This document shows positions 6,051-7,766 of a stretch of 7,766 nt of DNA, one piece after another. Within the stretch, counting starts at the first letter, position 1. Each line of letters starts with the position of its first letter. The translations under genes were made by a program, and so were the position numbers. The notes under the pieces were generated by a model. It was not told the origin of the DNA and did no database searches. It saw nothing but the letters and a program-made list of their open reading frames with translations. The stretch comes from an uncultured Ancrocorticia sp. (GTDB taxonomy: Bacteria; Actinomycetota; Actinomycetes; Actinomycetales; Actinomycetaceae): positions 1-7,766 of the forward strand of contig CAJPTB010000075.1 in the NCBI GenBank assembly GCA_905373325.1. Direction: 5' to 3'.

Positions 6051-7115
6051 CTATGAAGCCGGTTCGTTCGACAGGGCAATCCATCTGTCGAGAAGCCGAG
6101 CCGCCGCGCCCGAATCGACCGTGTCGGCCGCGATCTGCATTCCTGCGCGCATTCGTTCGGCGAAGGAGCCGCTCTGCGCCCCCGTGCCCGGAAGCGTTCC
6201 CGCGGCCACGAAGGCGCCCGCCGCGTTGAGCAGCACGGCCTCGCGCACAGCCCCTGTCTTCCCCTGAAGGAAGGCGCGGGCGACTTCGGCGTTGAAAGCC
6301 GGGGACCCTCCGCGCAGATCGTCGACCGTCGCCGGAGCGAGCCCCGCCTCCGAGACGGCGTCGAACTCGTGCCTTTCAACGCGGCCGCCCTCGATCTCCC
6401 ACAGGTCGTTGACCGTCACGGAGGAAAGCTCGTCCATCCCGTTGTCGCGTCCGCGCACCACCAGGCCCCGCGAACCGCGCTCGGCCAAGACTCCCGCGAC
6501 CAGCTCCGCGTAGTCCGGCCGGGAGACGCCGACGACGGACACGGCCGGGCGCGCAGGATTCGTCAGCGGGCCGAGAATGTTGAAAGCGGTGGCGACGCCC
6601 AGCTCACGGCGCGTCGGCGCAACGAAACGCATAGCTGGGTGAAAGACATTCGCAAAAATGAAGGTGATGCCCAACTCGTTGAAAATCCGCGCGACGTCGG
6701 CGCCGGAAAGGTCGAGGTTGACGCCGAGGGCTTCGAGGCAGTCGGCCGAGCCGGAGGCCGACGACGACGCTCTGTTCCCGTGCTTGACCACCGGGATGCC
6801 CGCGGCGGCGATGACCAGCGCGGCCATGGTGGAAATGTTGACCGTCTGGAGCCTGTCCCCTCCGGTGCCCACGATGTCGAGGACCTCGCCTTCGACGTCG
6901 ACGGGAAGAGCGTGCGAAACCATGGCGTCGGCCATTCCGCGAATTTCCGTCGGCGTTTCTCCCTTGGCCGCAAGGGCCGTGAGGAATCCGGCCAGCTGGG
7001 CCGACGTCGCCGCCCCTTCCATTGCCTGATCGACGGCCCAAGCCGCCTCTTCGCGGGTCAGGTCCCGGCCGCCGACGAGCCGGCTGATGACATCGGGCCA
7101 CGTGGGAAGCGACAC
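6051..7115 (-). CDS. trpD: Anthranilate phosphoribosyltransferase
   Basis: Transfers the phosphoribosyl group of PRPP to anthranilate, giving N-(5'-phosphoribosyl)anthranilate and PPi, the second step of the tryptophan branch; cytosolic. The 354-aa length is normal for the family. PRPP and metal-binding motifs are complete: GTGGD (83-87), NIST (93-96), KHGNRA (111-116), GSAD (122-125), and the acidic Mg site DNGMDE (224-229). Anthranilate-site residues include HPAMR (159-163) and RRELG (169-173), followed by GPLTNPA (182-188). The start is GTG at 7115, overlapping the upstream TAG by one base (TAGTG), with GAGGAG at 7121-7126 placed five bases before it. No ATG start is available nearby, and longer readings run through the receiver gene in the wrong frame. 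Translation is therefore probably coupled to the receiver-like gene. No trpE, trpG, trpC or leader peptide is in view, so this is a trpD separate from a trp operon, as in mycobacteria. Confidence 0.96.
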   Translation of the reverse strand: MSLPTWPDVISRLVGGRDLTREEAAWAVDQAMEGAATSAQLAGFLTALAAKGETPTEIRGMADAMVSHALPVDVEGEVLDIVGTGGDRLQTVNISTMAALVIAAAGIPVVKHGNRASSSASGSADCLEALGVNLDLSGADVARIFNELGITFIFANVFHPAMRFVAPTRRELGVATAFNILGPLTNPARPAVSVVGVSRPDYAELVAGVLAERGSRGLVVRGRDNGMDELSSVTVNDLWEIEGGRVERHEFDAVSEAGLAPATVDDLRGGSPAFNAEVARAFLQGKTGAVREAVLLNAAGAFVAAGTLPGTGAQSGSFAERMRAGMQIAADTVDSGAAARLLDRWIALSNEPAS

Positions 7116-7564
7116 TATTTCTCCTCGGTGCTCAGCAGCTCGGCGACCGCCGCCGAAAGCTCGCGCGGATTGACGGGGTATGTGAGAGTTCGAGCCGCCC
7201 CGGACCATCTCGCCAGCCACTCGTCCTGGGGGCGCGCCACGAGGAGGATGAAGGGAATGGACGGATCGACTTCGTCGTGGACCATCTTCCCCAGCCCCAT
7301 TCCGCCGAGTTTGGGGGCCTCGGCGTCGAGAATCATGAGCGAGCAGCCTCCCTGGCGGACCTCCAGCATGAGCGCGTCGGGCGTTGCGACCTCTTTCCAG
7401 GCGATCTCGGGCATTCCCTTGGCGGCCCTCCGGCCGACGGAGGCGCGCACCTCGCTGCGGGTCTTCGAATCGTCCGAATACACGAGGATCGTCGTCTTCC
7501 CGCCGGCGCCCTCCTGCGCCGCGGCCAGCGCGTCGGTTTGCGTCAAGGCGCTCGTTTCGCTCAT
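7115..7564 (-). CDS. Stand-alone receiver-like protein with degenerate switch residues
   Basis: A 149-aa protein with a disordered N terminus (1-23) and one CheY-like receiver fold (about 24-145), with no DNA-binding or enzymatic output domain. The acidic pocket SDD (D31, D32) and the phosphoacceptor position in LMILD (D80) are present. The conserved Thr/Ser at the end of beta 4 is Val (LLVAR, V109), and the conserved Lys before the cis-Pro is Tyr (TYPVNPREL, Y129). Known receivers need the Lys and Thr/Ser for phosphorylation-driven switching, so this protein may not signal in the usual way; it could be constitutive, work by protein contact, or be an atypical pseudo-receiver. ATG 7564 has GGAGG at 7570-7574, five bases upstream; the frame stays open to 7738 but that extension has no such signal and no receiver similarity. 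It is the first gene of a two-gene unit with trpD. Its partner is not visible, and the function is unknown. Confidence 0.8.
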   Translation of the reverse strand: MSETSALTQTDALAAAQEGAGGKTTILVYSDDSKTRSEVRASVGRRAAKGMPEIAWKEVATPDALMLEVRQGGCSLMILDAEAPKLGGMGLGKMVHDEVDPSIPFILLVARPQDEWLARWSGAARTLTYPVNPRELSAAVAELLSTEEK

Positions 7565-7598
7565 GGCATCCTCCGTGGTCGATGGGTAGGCCAAGGCA

Positions 7599-7604
7599 AT
7601 TGTA
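7599..7604 (-). promoter_or_regulatory. Putative -10 element of the receiver-trpD unit
   Basis: TACAAT on the minus strand (five of six matches to TATAAT) lies 35 bases upstream of the receiver ATG, giving a leader of roughly 28 bases that includes GGAGG. The corresponding -35 position (near 7622-7628) is GC-rich and does not resemble TTGACA. Confidence 0.35.
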
Positions 7605-7695
7605 GCGAATGCCGATGCGGTCTCCGCCTCCTGCCCGGCCAAAAGGCGTTTTCGCCGTTGGACGAAAGCGCACCTCGGCCACGGACCAACGTCCC

Positions 7696-7701
7696 TATAC
7701 T
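7696..7701 (+). promoter_or_regulatory. Putative -10 element for the rightward gene beyond the window
   Basis: TATACT (five of six matches to TATAAT) occurs in the otherwise GC-rich divergent gap. A TTGACA hexamer follows immediately (7701-7706); it could serve as a -35, but 17 bases on there is only TTCACA, which is a poor -10, so I favour the TATACT reading. Divergent position opposite trpD fits ctaE (cytochrome c oxidase subunit III) by synteny with M. tuberculosis, but no ctaE coding sequence is in view. Confidence 0.3.
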
Positions 7702-7716
7702 TGACAGCGTCCGACA

Positions 7717-7735
7717 GCCGGTTTTCACAACCGGC
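7717..7735. repeat. 7-bp inverted repeat with 5-base loop in the rightward leader
   Basis: GCCGGTT (7717-7723), loop TTCAC, AACCGGC (7729-7735). It lies just downstream of the TATACT/TTGACA elements and just before ATG triplets at 7738 and 7751. It could be an operator for a dimeric regulator or a hairpin in the 5' leader; there is no T-tract, so it is not a terminator. Confidence 0.55.
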
Positions 7736-7766
7736 CATGCCGCACCGACTATGCCGCCGACGGCGG

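Noticed and set aside
4655..6379. Long minus-strand open frame (574 codons) opposite the fusion nuclease
   Set aside because: Arg-rich shadow of a gene with complete catalytic motifs on the other strand; also runs into trpD in another frame.
6369..7589. Plus-strand open frame (406 codons) opposite trpD and the receiver gene
   Set aside because: No domain signal; both opposite genes are well supported.
7116..7682. N-terminal extension of the trpD frame to 7682
   Set aside because: TrpD similarity begins right after GTG 7115, and the extension is the receiver gene read in another frame.
7565..7738. N-terminal extension of the receiver protein to 7738
   Set aside because: No ribosome binding site or receiver similarity; GGAGG precedes ATG 7564 at good spacing, and a TACAAT promoter element lies inside the extension.
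1..7766. CRISPR array, tRNA/rRNA, insertion sequence, toxin-antitoxin or phage-defence system
   Set aside because: No spaced direct repeats, transposase, integrase, attachment-site duplication or RNA gene signature was seen; the gene content is conserved core metabolism and repair.

Overview
The window is high-GC DNA, roughly two thirds G+C by eye. Every gene in it resembles an actinobacterial family. The evidence for an actinobacterium is a PASTA-repeat sensor kinase tail, a Mycobacterium-type class II DAHP synthase, a PPi-dependent phosphofructokinase, a DnaQ-UvrC type fusion nuclease, and apparent leaderless starts. The order kinase / aroG, then fusion nuclease / trpD, followed by a rightward promoter region, matches from memory the chromosomal neighbourhood pknL-aroG ... 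Rv2191-trpD-ctaE of Mycobacterium tuberculosis. An Actinomycetales-like host is my guess; the species cannot be read from the sequence.

Layout. 1-596 (+) is the 3' end of a membrane protein with three extracellular PASTA repeats, almost certainly a Ser/Thr kinase of the PknB/PknL type. 597-1961 (-) is class II DAHP synthase, whose stop codon directly abuts the kinase stop. 1988-2025 is a strong 12-bp-stem hairpin that separates it from the upstream gene. 2056-3267 (-) is a PPi-type phosphofructokinase, with a 21-bp tandem repeat in its leader. 3268-3368 is a crowded divergent promoter region. 3369-4127 (+) is a very acidic, repeat-rich protein with two C-terminal membrane segments. It overlaps by 4 bases a DEDDh exonuclease / GIY-YIG / UvrC-like protein (4124-5893, +). 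5894-6050 is a convergent gap carrying a partial 34-bp duplication of the nuclease gene end. 6051-7115 (-) is trpD, translationally coupled (TAGTG overlap) to an upstream single-domain receiver-like protein (7115-7564, -) that lacks two of the usual switch residues. 7565-7766 is a divergent promoter region whose rightward gene lies outside the window.

How the genes relate. DAHP synthase (first step of the shikimate pathway) and TrpD (second step of the tryptophan branch) both serve aromatic amino acid synthesis, but they sit in separate transcription units. The phosphofructokinase belongs to glycolysis/gluconeogenesis. The acidic membrane protein and the fusion nuclease form an overlapping pair, which suggests co-expression and possibly a link between a DNA-processing enzyme and the membrane.

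The region is mostly conserved core chromosome. I see no mobile element, CRISPR array, tRNA, rRNA or defence island. The features most worth a second look are the degenerate receiver coupled to trpD, the acidic membrane protein paired with the nuclease, the 21-bp repeat pair before pfp, and two identical TATGCT-N7-ATG signals that look like leaderless promoters.
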